This document shows positions 1 to 6,526 of a DNA stretch of 36,609 bases, piece after piece. The notes under the pieces are model-generated. The model was not told where the DNA came from. It searched no databases and saw only the letters and a list, made by a program, of their open reading frames with translations. The stretch spans positions 1 through 36,609 of IMG/VR virus record IMGVR_UViG_3300035034_000974, one strand, 5' to 3'. Position 1 is the first letter of the stretch. The number at the start of each line of letters is the position of its first letter. The DNA is from a virus. The translations under genes and the position numbers were made by a program.

Positions 1-16
1 CATTAATAACTCCTCC
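1..16 (-). promoter_or_regulatory. SD and start codon of the next late gene
   Basis: Read on the minus strand, GGAGGAG (11-16 and beyond) lies 7 bases before an ATG at 3-1, just beyond the terminase stop codon. This is the start of another minus-strand gene running out of the window. By phage gene order it is probably the portal protein, but none of its body is visible. Confidence 0.6.
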
Positions 17-1639
17 TTAAAAATTATAATCTACTATATCAAAAGCTCCACTATCTGTTTGAGAAAGAGGTTCTTCTTTATCATCAAACAAGGCATAGTG
101 GTCATAAGTGTCTTCTTGTTTATTAAGTTTTTGATCCTGTAAGTTGAGTCCTTGTTTATTATAAATACCATGGATTAGTTGTCTTGGGTCTGCAGGGAGT
201 TCCATAACAATCCATTCTAAAGGATTAATTGCATGGTTATTCTTATCTTCAGGCTTATCATCCCAACCAGAAGAGTCTGCCTTTCTTGTCCTAAACTTAT
301 AATCCCGAAGTTCTTGGATGAGGCCTTTACAGCAATCCATAATACGAAGCTTACCATTTTCGAGATAAGTATTAAGCCTATATACTCTAGCATCCAAGCT
401 AATGTGCCCAGGCTTAAAACTAATACCATAATCCATAAAATGGTCTGATAAAGTTTTCTTCTCATAATCTCGTTTAGGTCCCGACTTAGGGTCTATTATT
501 GGGGAAGTAATCCAACCTCCCAAGGGTACATCTTGTGACGCTTCTTTAAATAAGCGAGCAAGTTCCTGAACGTTGCGGTCATTCGTTCTTACCTCCCGAT
601 AAATATATACGATAGAATGTCTTTCATCTACAGCTCCGAATAAGAAAACAGCGTCATCTGCAAGACCGTAGTCAAAAGCTACGATTCGACGCCATTGTTT
701 CGGTACTTCAAATGTAGGCACTATAAACCTCATAGCTGAAGGATAAACTAAACCTTCTGCATAGAGGAATGAACCAAAGACAAATCTATTAACCCACCAC
801 ATTGGCTTGTTTTTTATTAATTCTTGTACAAAGTTTACTGGGAGAAATTCATTAGCATCTGTAGCAGTTACATGTGCAGCTACAGCGGGGTCTCTTTCTT
901 CCTCTAATACGGCATAATTATCTACGATCTTACCATGCTTTTGAATATCGTCTGATTTCATCAATACATCTGAACGTATCCATCCCGCGTCTGGGTTTGA
1001 TTCGATTATACCTTTTCGCCAATCGGCTTGGATTTCAGGAATAGGGACCCCAGTTCTAGTAGTTTTATAGATTATATTTCCCTCTTTATCTTTCTTAGGG
1101 ACTGAAGCGGCAAGATTACGAAGTCGGGATTTAAGCTGAACAAAGGCCTCAGCTTTTACCTCAGAAGCTTCCACTATAATAAACATTGAAAGATTATAGG
1201 AACGGAGCTTATTTGGATCATCAAAAGGACGATACATTATACGATGCCCGTTCTTTAAATCCATGTATTGTTTCTGAGAAGAATACACTGCTACAAAATC
1301 TGCAGGGAGATCTGCTTCAATATCACGCTTGATAGTCTGCTCGTACTGAGATTGTACGTTGGCTCCTATTAAGGTGTTCCCAAATTTCGTAAGAAAGACA
1401 TGCTTATAGAGTTCCTGCCTAGAAGTCAATGTTTTCCCAGAACCATACCCTCCGAAATTACCTGTATAACGATGGACATCCGTGTGTACTGATTCTTGGT
1501 GTTCTTGTGGGATATATGTGTTGATATAAGTATTACATTTCTTACAAGTCAACCAGAACTCTGAAGGGCCCCCAGAGAAGGCTTTCGCAGGTTCAGTCAG
1601 GGCGTTACATCTAGGACAATAGGAGAAATCTCTTAACAT
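17..1639 (-). CDS. terL: Phage terminase large subunit
   Basis: This 540-residue protein is the ATPase-nuclease motor that packages phage DNA into proheads. Seen: a Walker A loop GGYGSGKT at residues 63-70, a Walker B-like strand ending in VEASE at about 156-160, and the RuvC/RNase H-like nuclease domain opening with AFDYG (D323) and continuing towards a late HAINPLEW segment. An N-terminal zinc ribbon (C8, C11, C32, C35) precedes the ATPase, an addition seen only in some terminases. The ATG directly follows the stop of the upstream small gene with GGTGGAG as SD, so the two are probably co-translated. It is transcribed away from the early genes, as expected for a late packaging gene. Confidence 0.93.
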   Translation of the reverse strand: MLRDFSYCPRCNALTEPAKAFSGGPSEFWLTCKKCNTYINTYIPQEHQESVHTDVHRYTGNFGGYGSGKTLTSRQELYKHVFLTKFGNTLIGANVQSQYEQTIKRDIEADLPADFVAVYSSQKQYMDLKNGHRIMYRPFDDPNKLRSYNLSMFIIVEASEVKAEAFVQLKSRLRNLAASVPKKDKEGNIIYKTTRTGVPIPEIQADWRKGIIESNPDAGWIRSDVLMKSDDIQKHGKIVDNYAVLEEERDPAVAAHVTATDANEFLPVNFVQELIKNKPMWWVNRFVFGSFLYAEGLVYPSAMRFIVPTFEVPKQWRRIVAFDYGLADDAVFLFGAVDERHSIVYIYREVRTNDRNVQELARLFKEASQDVPLGGWITSPIIDPKSGPKRDYEKKTLSDHFMDYGISFKPGHISLDARVYRLNTYLENGKLRIMDCCKGLIQELRDYKFRTRKADSSGWDDKPEDKNNHAINPLEWIVMELPADPRQLIHGIYNKQGLNLQDQKLNKQEDTYDHYALFDDKEEPLSQTDSGAFDIVDYNF

Positions 1640-1969
1640 CTACTCCACCACTTTTAGAGAAGGAGCTTTTCCTTCATTGATTAATTTATTTTCGGCTTCT
1701 AAGATTGCGTCGGTTGTAAGGTCTGGTCGGAGTTCAATCTCCGGTGCGAAAGTCTGAAGGGTAGCTGAAGCAGCTTCATTATACACGTCGTATAGATGCT
1801 CTTTAACTCCTTCTTTAATTTCCTCAGAAGCATTATCAACAATTTGATTCATACCTCCCAAGATTATCGTTTGTAAAACGACCATTAAATCGTCCATGGA
1901 AATTGGCTTACGCGAGTGCTGCCTAATTTTTCCATCTTTAATTTCAATATGAACTTGATTATCCTGCAT
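1640..1969 (-). CDS. Small acidic protein upstream of terL, possible small terminase
   Basis: About 109 residues, acidic and mostly helical, with no motif I recognise. It is the first gene of the leftward late operon and its stop abuts the terL start, the usual place of a small terminase subunit; that assignment is positional only. I place the start at the ATG at 1969 because AAGGTGGTG lies 6 bases before it. In-frame GTG codons at 1981 and 1978 would overlap that SD. A promoter-like sequence lies only about 20 bases upstream, so the mRNA leader would be very short. No clear helix-turn-helix is visible. Confidence 0.6.
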   Translation of the reverse strand: MQDNQVHIEIKDGKIRQHSRKPISMDDLMVVLQTIILGGMNQIVDNASEEIKEGVKEHLYDVYNEAASATLQTFAPEIELRPDLTTDAILEAENKLINEGKAPSLKVVE

Positions 1970-1990
1970 ATTGATCACCACCTTGTTTGG

Positions 1991-2019
1991 ATTTTATCAT
2001 ATCTGGAATTTTTAGGCAA
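1991..2019 (-). promoter_or_regulatory. Candidate sigma-70 promoter for the late operon
   Basis: On the minus strand, TTGCCT (2019-2014) and TAAAAT (1996-1991) are separated by 17 bases, and the -10 box is preceded by TG plus one base (extended -10). Transcription would start near 1984, immediately upstream of the first late gene. This fits host RNA polymerase, though late activation by a phage factor is possible. Confidence 0.5.
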
Positions 2020-2082
2020 CCTTTAAAATTCAGAATTCGAAATTTAGTTAGGGGGGGGTAAAAAATGAAAATTCCTTAAATA

Positions 2083-2145
2083 AAAATTACTCAAATGAAA
2101 ATTATAATTACTCAAATTAAAATTATAATTACACTCATTAAAATT
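2083..2145. repeat. AT-rich tandem repeats of about 21 bp
   Basis: Two full units and two partial flanking ones repeat AAATTATAATTACTCAAATT or close variants at 20-21 bp spacing (partial 2083-2098, then 2099-2118, 2119-2139 and a truncated copy). The two-helical-turn spacing is that of iterons or stacked operators on one DNA face. No protein can be assigned from sequence alone. Confidence 0.6.
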
Positions 2146-2298
2146 ATATATTATTAAAGAAGCAAAAATAAAGAAATAATATATATATATATATATCGTT
2201 ATACCCATATGTGAGGGTTTTAAAGCCCACCCCCTATGTTTGTAAATAAGTAATGAAAGGAGGCTAATAATTAGTCAACAAGCATAAGGCAAAGCTTT

Positions 2299-2332
2299 AA
2301 CCTATCAAATAGAAAGAATGGAGTGGTTTATG
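2299..2332 (+). promoter_or_regulatory. Shared leader motif, copy A
   Basis: CTATCAAATA followed by AAGAATGGAGTGGTTT and the start region. The same leader recurs at 4749-4783 and, decayed, at 4631-4671. It contains the SD (GGAG) and may be a common translation-control or mRNA-processing element. Confidence 0.5.
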
Positions 2333-2334
2333 TT

Positions 2335-3579
2335 ATGTTAATCAAGATAGACGGAACAGTTGTGGCATACTGTCACACTGGTAAAACCTCTGCTGAAATC
2401 CTAAAGGAACAGGAGGTGAAACCGTCTGTCTACCCTGGTATGTACTCTGAACTCATCTACAACTTCACTAAGTATGAATGGAAGAGCTTTCAGACTCAGA
2501 CATCTACCAGCTATACCTTATCCGTACGTAAGACACTACAAGCTCAACTAGAGCGAGAGTTCTTACAGTTACGTAGACTACAACCTAAAGGTGTTAAAGC
2601 ACAAGATTGTAAGTACATCAAGATAGCACCTTGGGTTAAAGAGGATAGCAGGATAACTGGGGTCAAAGCCGTGTACACAACATATGGAGCAGAGAAACTA
2701 ATGGGAAGTCAACTGAGGACAGTAAGACAACAGTTCAAGGAAGCGATGCAAAATAGATCAAAGCCTGAACGTGTTCTGGTTAAAGACTTAAAGCTCGCTA
2801 GTCTAGAGAAACAAGGACTAATAGAGTCAGGTACAGAATATGTACATCCCAAACAAGTTCTCAAATACCTAAGTTATGTTATAGCTACTCAACCAAGCGA
2901 GTTAGCTATGTATACGTCTAAGACACTAAGTGATGCTGAACTTAACAAGATAAGGTTTGCTATACGTAAGGGTGTTAAAGTAACAGTGTATCTTATAGAT
3001 GAAGCAGGTATCTTAGAAAAACAAGAACTGTTCCCTGTAGCCACTGGTAAACATCCATTAGCTCATAAGTTAATCTATCCTAATTTCTGTAGTAGTACAT
3101 GTAACACTACAATGAGATTAAAGATGGAAGAACTTAAAGTGAGATACGAGGCAACCATACATCAGAAGATCGAGCAACAGTTAAGTAAAGTAGCACACTT
3201 AGCCTGGGGATATAAAGACGAAGAGCCTGTAGACCATTGGGGTAAAAAGCCTGGACAATACGAATCAGAACGAGCTGGAAGATTAGTAGACTTGCTAGAT
3301 ACAAAAGCTGCTGCTAATATGACTGGTTACGCTTTACGATTACGTACTGTCTTTAATTCTGCACAAGAACAAGATTTTATCCAAGCACTAGAGTTCTTTA
3401 TGGATAAGCCTGAGTTCTTAGAATTTGGCTATGCTATACACCCTGTTTATGGACTACCTGAGAGACTCAACCCAGATACCGGTAACTTCTATTGTGATGA
3501 AGACGGTAATGAAGAGTACTATAATGAAACTGAAGTGTTTGTTGATTTCCAAAATCCTGACGCACTTAAAGACTTATAG
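2335..3579 (+). CDS. Unknown early protein, 414 aa
   Basis: First gene of the rightward arm. I do not recognise its family. The N-terminus (MLIKIDGTVVAYCH) looks like a beta-rich domain; the middle (about residues 60-290) is basic and helical with many Lys, Arg and Gln residues; the last 60 residues are acidic. There is no signal peptide or membrane segment. I choose the ATG at 2335, 8 bases after GGAGTGG; an in-frame GTG at 2323 overlaps that SD. Its leader (CTATCAAATA...AATGGAGT) is nearly the same as that of the gene at 4781, suggesting shared control. Basic composition and closeness to the origin make nucleic-acid binding plausible but unproven. Confidence 0.7.
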   Translation: MLIKIDGTVVAYCHTGKTSAEILKEQEVKPSVYPGMYSELIYNFTKYEWKSFQTQTSTSYTLSVRKTLQAQLEREFLQLRRLQPKGVKAQDCKYIKIAPWVKEDSRITGVKAVYTTYGAEKLMGSQLRTVRQQFKEAMQNRSKPERVLVKDLKLASLEKQGLIESGTEYVHPKQVLKYLSYVIATQPSELAMYTSKTLSDAELNKIRFAIRKGVKVTVYLIDEAGILEKQELFPVATGKHPLAHKLIYPNFCSSTCNTTMRLKMEELKVRYEATIHQKIEQQLSKVAHLAWGYKDEEPVDHWGKKPGQYESERAGRLVDLLDTKAAANMTGYALRLRTVFNSAQEQDFIQALEFFMDKPEFLEFGYAIHPVYGLPERLNPDTGNFYCDEDGNEEYYNETEVFVDFQNPDALKDL

Positions 3580-3594
3580 TATTTAACTCATACT

Positions 3595-3613
3595 AGGCTT
3601 AGAGGGTGAGCCT
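3595..3613 (+). promoter_or_regulatory. AGGGTGA-loop hairpin, copy 1
   Basis: AGGC pairs with GCCT around an 11-base loop ending in AGGGTGA, 38 bases upstream of the start at 3652. Copies 2-4 lie at 4725-4743, 5223-5239 and 7528-7546 with different but complementary stems and the same loop length, so the structure appears conserved. A second small stem, TCCTC with GAGGA, just downstream would cover the SD of the 3652 gene. Confidence 0.55.
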
Positions 3614-3651
3614 TAATCATCCTCAAATAAAACTAGAGGAGTTGTATGTAA

Positions 3652-4170
3652 ATGAGTATAGAAATGTTAAGAGGACATATGGTAAGTGAAACTTTGGAGC
3701 CCCTAAAAACTGGTGTTCATAAAGTACAGATCATCAACATTGGTGGTTCTGAAGTAGAAGCTAAAGGGAAAGCTCCTAAGCATAACGTTGTAGTTGCAGA
3801 CTTAAAAATTGAGGATAAAGATGGTAATATCTTCGATAAGAAGGCAGCTAAACTTGGAGCTATGAACTTTGAGTACACTTACCCTATGGATCACGAAGAC
3901 ACAGCTAAGAGAGGCACCACGATCATAATAGATCAAGGGATAAGACAGATAGGACACATTGGTACTCAACTAGGGTTTTATGCTTCTGAAGATAAGCAAG
4001 CTCAGTTTGATGCTGGTGATATAGCTGAAAAGGCTATTGGCCAAAATTGTTTCGTTAGCTATTACTTTAATAAGGCTGGCTTCCCAATGTATGACTTCCA
4101 TCCCACAAGTGTAGGACTATTTGACACTGAGGAAGAAGAAACCTTTGAGGAAGTACCACTTTTTGAGTAA
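3652..4170 (+). CDS. Acidic-tailed protein, possible single-strand-DNA-binding or clamp-interacting protein
   Basis: 172 residues. The body (about 1-150) alternates beta strands with short turns and could be an OB-like fold. The C-terminus is a run of Glu ending in EEVPLFE. The protein encoded at 4781 ends in the identical seven residues although the bodies differ. A disordered acidic tail with a short hydrophobic tip recalls SSB tails (DDDIPF type), and VPLF also resembles the sliding-clamp pentapeptide QLSLF. So I infer a replication accessory protein, with low certainty as to type. SD GAGGAG lies 11 bases before the ATG. It is followed by a strong RNA stem at 4171-4225. Confidence 0.65.
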   Translation: MSIEMLRGHMVSETLEPLKTGVHKVQIINIGGSEVEAKGKAPKHNVVVADLKIEDKDGNIFDKKAAKLGAMNFEYTYPMDHEDTAKRGTTIIIDQGIRQIGHIGTQLGFYASEDKQAQFDAGDIAEKAIGQNCFVSYYFNKAGFPMYDFHPTSVGLFDTEEEETFEEVPLFE

Positions 4171-4225
4171 TTAATGTTGTTAGACTATCTAGAGGTAAAA
4201 CTCTAGGTAGTTTATAGAGCATTAA
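4171..4225 (+). promoter_or_regulatory. Long imperfect hairpin after the 3652 gene
   Basis: An 11-bp stem (4184-4194 with 4201-4211, one G-T pair, 6-base loop) is enclosed by TTAATG/CATTAA (4171-4176 with 4220-4225). There is no U-run behind it, so it is not a standard terminator. It may be an mRNA 3'-end stabiliser or processing site, starting at the base after the stop codon. Confidence 0.55.
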
Positions 4226-4454
4226 TGACTATCGCAATCGTTCCTCTTTGTTCCACTCAATACCCACCCTATTTATAACTACAATATTCTACTCTGTATA
4301 TATATACACTATATATACATATATATATATATAATATATATTATTATATAATAATAATAATAATAATAATAAATAAAAGAAAAAAGAAAAACACACAAAA
4401 AAACTTAACAAACAAAAAATAAATATACGAAAAGCGAGAATTAGACTACTTTAA
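4226..4454. other. AT-rich spacer, candidate DNA-unwinding element
   Basis: No gene is visible. The segment from about 4290 to 4440 is almost pure A and T, with alternating TA runs and an ATA triplet repeat followed by an A-rich strand. It lies beside the DnaA-box cluster, the usual place of a DNA-unwinding element in DnaA-dependent origins. Confidence 0.5.
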
Positions 4455-4569
4455 GTTACAAAATGAGAACAAAATCTTTCTCATTGAGTTATCCACAGAA
4501 AATAGAGAGTTATCCACAGGTTATCCACAGGTTATCCACATGAGAACAAAAACGTTCTCAATTTGTAAC
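4455..4569. other. Probable replication origin with four DnaA boxes
   Basis: Four perfect TTATCCACA boxes in the same direction lie at 4489-4497, 4510-4518, 4521-4529 and 4532-4540 (offsets 21, 11 and 11 bp). The cluster is framed by inverted arms GTTACAAAATGAGAAC (4455-4470) and GTTCTCAATTTGTAAC (4554-4569), which match at 15 of 16 positions. Each arm also folds on its own through TGAGAAC. TTATCCACA is the consensus box of bacterial initiator DnaA, so I infer that host DnaA, or a phage protein with its specificity, loads replication here. The neighbouring 180 bp AT-rich stretch supports origin function. Confidence 0.75.
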
Positions 4570-4630
4570 ATAAAAGAGTAACTTTTAACACTTTTTAAAA
4601 TTTTCATTTTCACAGATGAATAATAATAAA

Positions 4631-4671
4631 TCTATCAAATAATCAGAATAGAGTTAATTTTAATAAATTTA
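4631..4671 (+). repeat. Decayed copy of the shared leader and start region (copy B)
   Basis: 41 bases match 4749-4789 at 36 positions. Four of the five differences are G to A in this copy; they turn the SD GGAG into AGAG and the ATG into ATA. It looks like a duplicated gene start that lost function, or a mutated decoy. Confidence 0.6.
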
Positions 4672-4674
4672 TTA

Positions 4675-4709
4675 TGTATATTTATACACTTTTTATGTAT
4701 ATTTATACA
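4675..4709. promoter_or_regulatory. Two tandem TGTATA-TT-TATACA operators
   Basis: The dyad TGTATATTTATACA occurs at 4675-4688 and again at 4696-4709, exactly 21 bp apart. Identical inverted repeats two helical turns apart upstream of the 4781 gene suggest cooperative binding of a dimeric repressor. The binding protein is not identifiable here. Confidence 0.5.
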
Positions 4710-4724
4710 TTATAAAGGGGGAAT

Positions 4725-4743
4725 GTCCAGGAAGGGTGAGGAC
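4725..4743 (+). promoter_or_regulatory. AGGGTGA-loop hairpin, copy 2
   Basis: GTCC pairs with GGAC around the 11-base loop AGGAAGGGTGA, 37 bases before the start at 4781. Same loop as copies 1, 3 and 4, different stem. Confidence 0.55.
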
Positions 4744-4780
4744 GATAGTCTATCAAATAATAAGAATGGAGTTGGTTTTA

Positions 4781-5173
4781 ATGAATTTAGAAAGTCTTCT
4801 TGGTGAAAAGGTATATCCTTTTAAAGATGTAGGTAAGTACACAGCTAGGTCAATCGTTTTAGATCATGTTGAAGTTGAAGACGCAGAGGGTTATCTCAGA
4901 GTATCTATTATATTCGATGATGGTGACACAGGTTATCAGAACGTATTTCCTGGGAGTTACAAGATTCTTGTCTCTTCTCTTACCTCAGCAGTATCTGATA
5001 AGGCTCTCAAAATGAGCGATTTAGTCAAAAAGTTAGCAAAATGCAAAATTGATGTATGGAGAAGCACAAATGTTGATAAAAATGGTAAGTTACACTATAA
5101 TTGGGTCTTCTATGAGCCTAAAGCAACTACTACAACCGAAACTACAACAGAAGAGGTACCATTATTTGAATAA
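4781..5173 (+). CDS. Small protein with EEVPLFE tail beside the origin
   Basis: 130 residues; family not recognised. Residues 1-108 alternate hydrophobic strands and a Lys-rich helix; then a Thr/Glu-rich linker leads to EEVPLFE, identical to the end of the protein encoded at 3652. The shared tail on different bodies suggests a common partner, such as a polymerase clamp, primase-helicase or SSB partner. I choose the ATG at 4781, 9 bases after GGAG. The open frame continues upstream to 4736, but that part is leader (operators, hairpin, shared leader copy C at 4749-4783). A strong terminator follows directly. Confidence 0.65.
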   Translation: MNLESLLGEKVYPFKDVGKYTARSIVLDHVEVEDAEGYLRVSIIFDDGDTGYQNVFPGSYKILVSSLTSAVSDKALKMSDLVKKLAKCKIDVWRSTNVDKNGKLHYNWVFYEPKATTTTETTTEEVPLFE

Positions 5174-5178
5174 AATTA

Positions 5179-5199
5179 GGGCTTCGGCCCTTTTTTTTT
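5179..5199 (+). terminator. Rho-independent terminator
   Basis: GGGC, TTCG tetraloop, GCCC, then nine T. A compact terminator six bases past the stop of the 4781 gene, ending the first early unit. Confidence 0.85.
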
Positions 5200-5222
5200 G
5201 TTCCAAACTAAAGAATGGTTGG

Positions 5223-5239
5223 CCCGTGAAGGGTGAGGG
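5223..5239 (+). promoter_or_regulatory. AGGGTGA-loop hairpin, copy 3
   Basis: CCC pairs with GGG around the 11-base loop GTGAAGGGTGA. The 3' arm runs into the SD (GGGAGGTG) of the gene at 5256, so folding here could affect ribosome access. Weakest stem of the four copies. Confidence 0.45.
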
Positions 5240-5255
5240 AGGTGTTGAATTCATT

Positions 5256-5501
5256 ATGGATAAAAAAGATGTAATCAGATTTATGGGACGTTTTCCAGAT
5301 AAAAGAGAGCATATTATCGAAGCTCGATGTAGAAAGTGTCATTTAACTTTTGATATTGCTGTAGATTTAGATCATTTTAAAGCTTGGCAAGAAGGTGCAC
5401 TTATTCAAGACGCTATGCCGTATTTAACCCCAGAAGAACGTGAGTTATTTATCTCAGAACTCTGCCCAGATTGTTGGGACAAAATGTTTAAGGAGGAATA
5501 A
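5256..5501 (+). CDS. Small zinc-ribbon protein
   Basis: 81 residues. Two cysteine pairs (CRKC near residue 25 and CPDC near residue 71) about 45 residues apart could hold one zinc ion. The rest is helical and acidic. Function unknown; such proteins in phage early regions often bind nucleic acid or host proteins, which is inference. The ATG at 5256 follows GGGAGGTG by about 11 bases. The frame is open further upstream but crosses the terminator, so the longer version is rejected. First gene of a run of small genes extending to 7514. Confidence 0.7.
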   Translation: MDKKDVIRFMGRFPDKREHIIEARCRKCHLTFDIAVDLDHFKAWQEGALIQDAMPYLTPEERELFISELCPDCWDKMFKEE

Positions 5502-5502
5502 T

Positions 5503-5676
5503 ATGTTTAATATTACAGTTGCTAAAGGTCCAAAAGGTTATTGCGATGGTTGTGATCATCAGAAACCAATTATCGTTATTAAAGCTAAAGCAAATAGTCT
5601 TATGTTTGTCTGTTCAGATTGTGTAGAAAAATTAATTAAAGAACTAGAAGGAGGAATAATAAATGAAAAAAAGTGA
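5503..5676 (+). CDS. 57-aa protein with two CxxC pairs
   Basis: Starts one base after the previous stop with GGAGGAATAAT as SD and spacer. CDGC near residue 14 and CSDC near residue 38 form a likely treble-clef or ribbon-type zinc site. No enzyme motif; function unknown. Its end overlaps the start of the next gene by 14 bases, indicating coupled translation. Confidence 0.7.
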   Translation: MFNITVAKGPKGYCDGCDHQKPIIVIKAKANSLMFVCSDCVEKLIKELEGGIINEKK

Positions 5677-6349
5677 TTTAAGAAGTGGAATGTGGGTTAA
5701 ATATCGTAACGGTGAGATGATGATGGTTTTGTTAAAAGCAAGGAACGCTGATAGAACAGAAGATATTGTAACAGGTAATAACATATGGGGTAAACTAGAC
5801 AATTATACCGATGATTTAAAATGTTTATTTATCAGAAAATTTGACATAATGACTATTTGGATAGCCAATAAGGGAACAGACATACTTAATTTTTCTGAAG
5901 AAAACTTTTACTGCATCTGGAAAAGAGAAGAAATGCAATATATAACAAAGGAAACATCTGAAAAAATAATATATGTTGAAACAGGAGAGGAAATAAAGAT
6001 AAAAACAAAATCAATAAATTGTAATCCTACAATACCAGAACTTATAGAAGACGCACACAGTAATGCTATAATTAAAGGATGGTGGCACGAAAACAGATCT
6101 TTAGGAGATATAATAGCACTAATGCACTCAGAACTATCAGAAATGTTAGAAGAAGGTAGGAAAGGCAAGAGTGATACTGAAATTTACTATGAAGGTAAAA
6201 AACCTTGTGGAATACCAGTTGAACTAGCTGACTTAGTTATAAGAGTATTTGATTATTGTGGTGCTAAAAATATTAATCTAGAAAAAACTATACTTGAAAA
6301 GATAGAATTTAACAAAACTAGACCTTACAAACATGGCAAAAAATACTAA
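5663..6349 (+). CDS. MazG-like nucleotide pyrophosphohydrolase with an extra N-terminal domain
   Basis: 228 residues. Residues about 120-225 carry the all-alpha NTP pyrophosphohydrolase pattern: a helix with ALMHSELSEMLEE (the ExxE metal-binding pair) and, about 30 residues on, PVELADLVIRVFDY (the ELxD pair). Such enzymes split NTPs or dNTPs to the monophosphate and pyrophosphate, cleaning the nucleotide pool or, in some phages, draining alarmones. Residues 1-110 are a separate, unrecognised domain rich in Trp, Met and Lys. SD GGAGGAATAATAA precedes the ATG. A second nucleotide-hydrolase-like gene lies at 23269. Confidence 0.8.
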   Translation: MKKSDLRSGMWVKYRNGEMMMVLLKARNADRTEDIVTGNNIWGKLDNYTDDLKCLFIRKFDIMTIWIANKGTDILNFSEENFYCIWKREEMQYITKETSEKIIYVETGEEIKIKTKSINCNPTIPELIEDAHSNAIIKGWWHENRSLGDIIALMHSELSEMLEEGRKGKSDTEIYYEGKKPCGIPVELADLVIRVFDYCGAKNINLEKTILEKIEFNKTRPYKHGKKY

Positions 6350-6370
6350 AGTAGAGGAGGAATAATAATA

Positions 6371-6499
6371 ATGGGAAGTAAATATGAAATTAGAACTAAA
6401 GATGGTCAAAGTCACTATATTCAAGGGTTTTGCGAGTTTGCTACCTTTTTCATTAAGAACTTAGGAAACATGTATTATTTTAGAATAAATTTCTTTTAG
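6371..6499 (+). CDS. 42-aa hypothetical protein
   Basis: ATG follows GAGGAGGAATAATAATA, the same initiation cassette used by its neighbours, so translation is likely despite its size. The peptide begins MGSKYEIRTKDGQSHYI and has a hydrophobic, Phe-rich second half (about residues 20-42). It could be a small DNA- or membrane-associated peptide. No family recognised. Confidence 0.6.
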   Translation: MGSKYEIRTKDGQSHYIQGFCEFATFFIKNLGNMYYFRINFF

Positions 6500-6526
6500 T
6501 AAAATATAATTGAGAGGAGGAATAAT

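Larger units (their letters stand above)
1970..2334. promoter_or_regulatory. Divergent control region between late and early arms
   Basis: About 360 bases without a gene separate the leftward late operon from the rightward early arm. It holds a G8 run (2052-2059), tandem AT-rich repeats (2083-2145), an alternating TA tract (about 2179-2197), a 14-base quasi-palindrome GGGTTTTAAAGCCC around 2215-2228, and an SD-like AAAGGAGG at about 2256-2263 with no start codon at proper distance. A weak plus-strand promoter may be TTGTAA (2240-2245) with TAATAA (2265-2270), but the 19-base spacer is long. The layout suggests an early/late switch; no regulator-binding site is proven. Confidence 0.5.

Noticed and set aside
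4290-4440. Transcribed repeat or small genes in the AT-rich tract
   Set aside because: Only simple TA and ATA runs, no SD, no reading frame of note; best read as an unwinding region.
4489-4540. Short CRISPR-like array
   Set aside because: The repeated unit is only nine bases with 2-12 base gaps; it is the DnaA-box consensus, not a repeat-spacer array.
5049-5255. Longer N-terminus for the 5256 zinc-ribbon gene
   Set aside because: The extension would read through the terminator at 5179-5199 and ignores the SD at 5238-5244.
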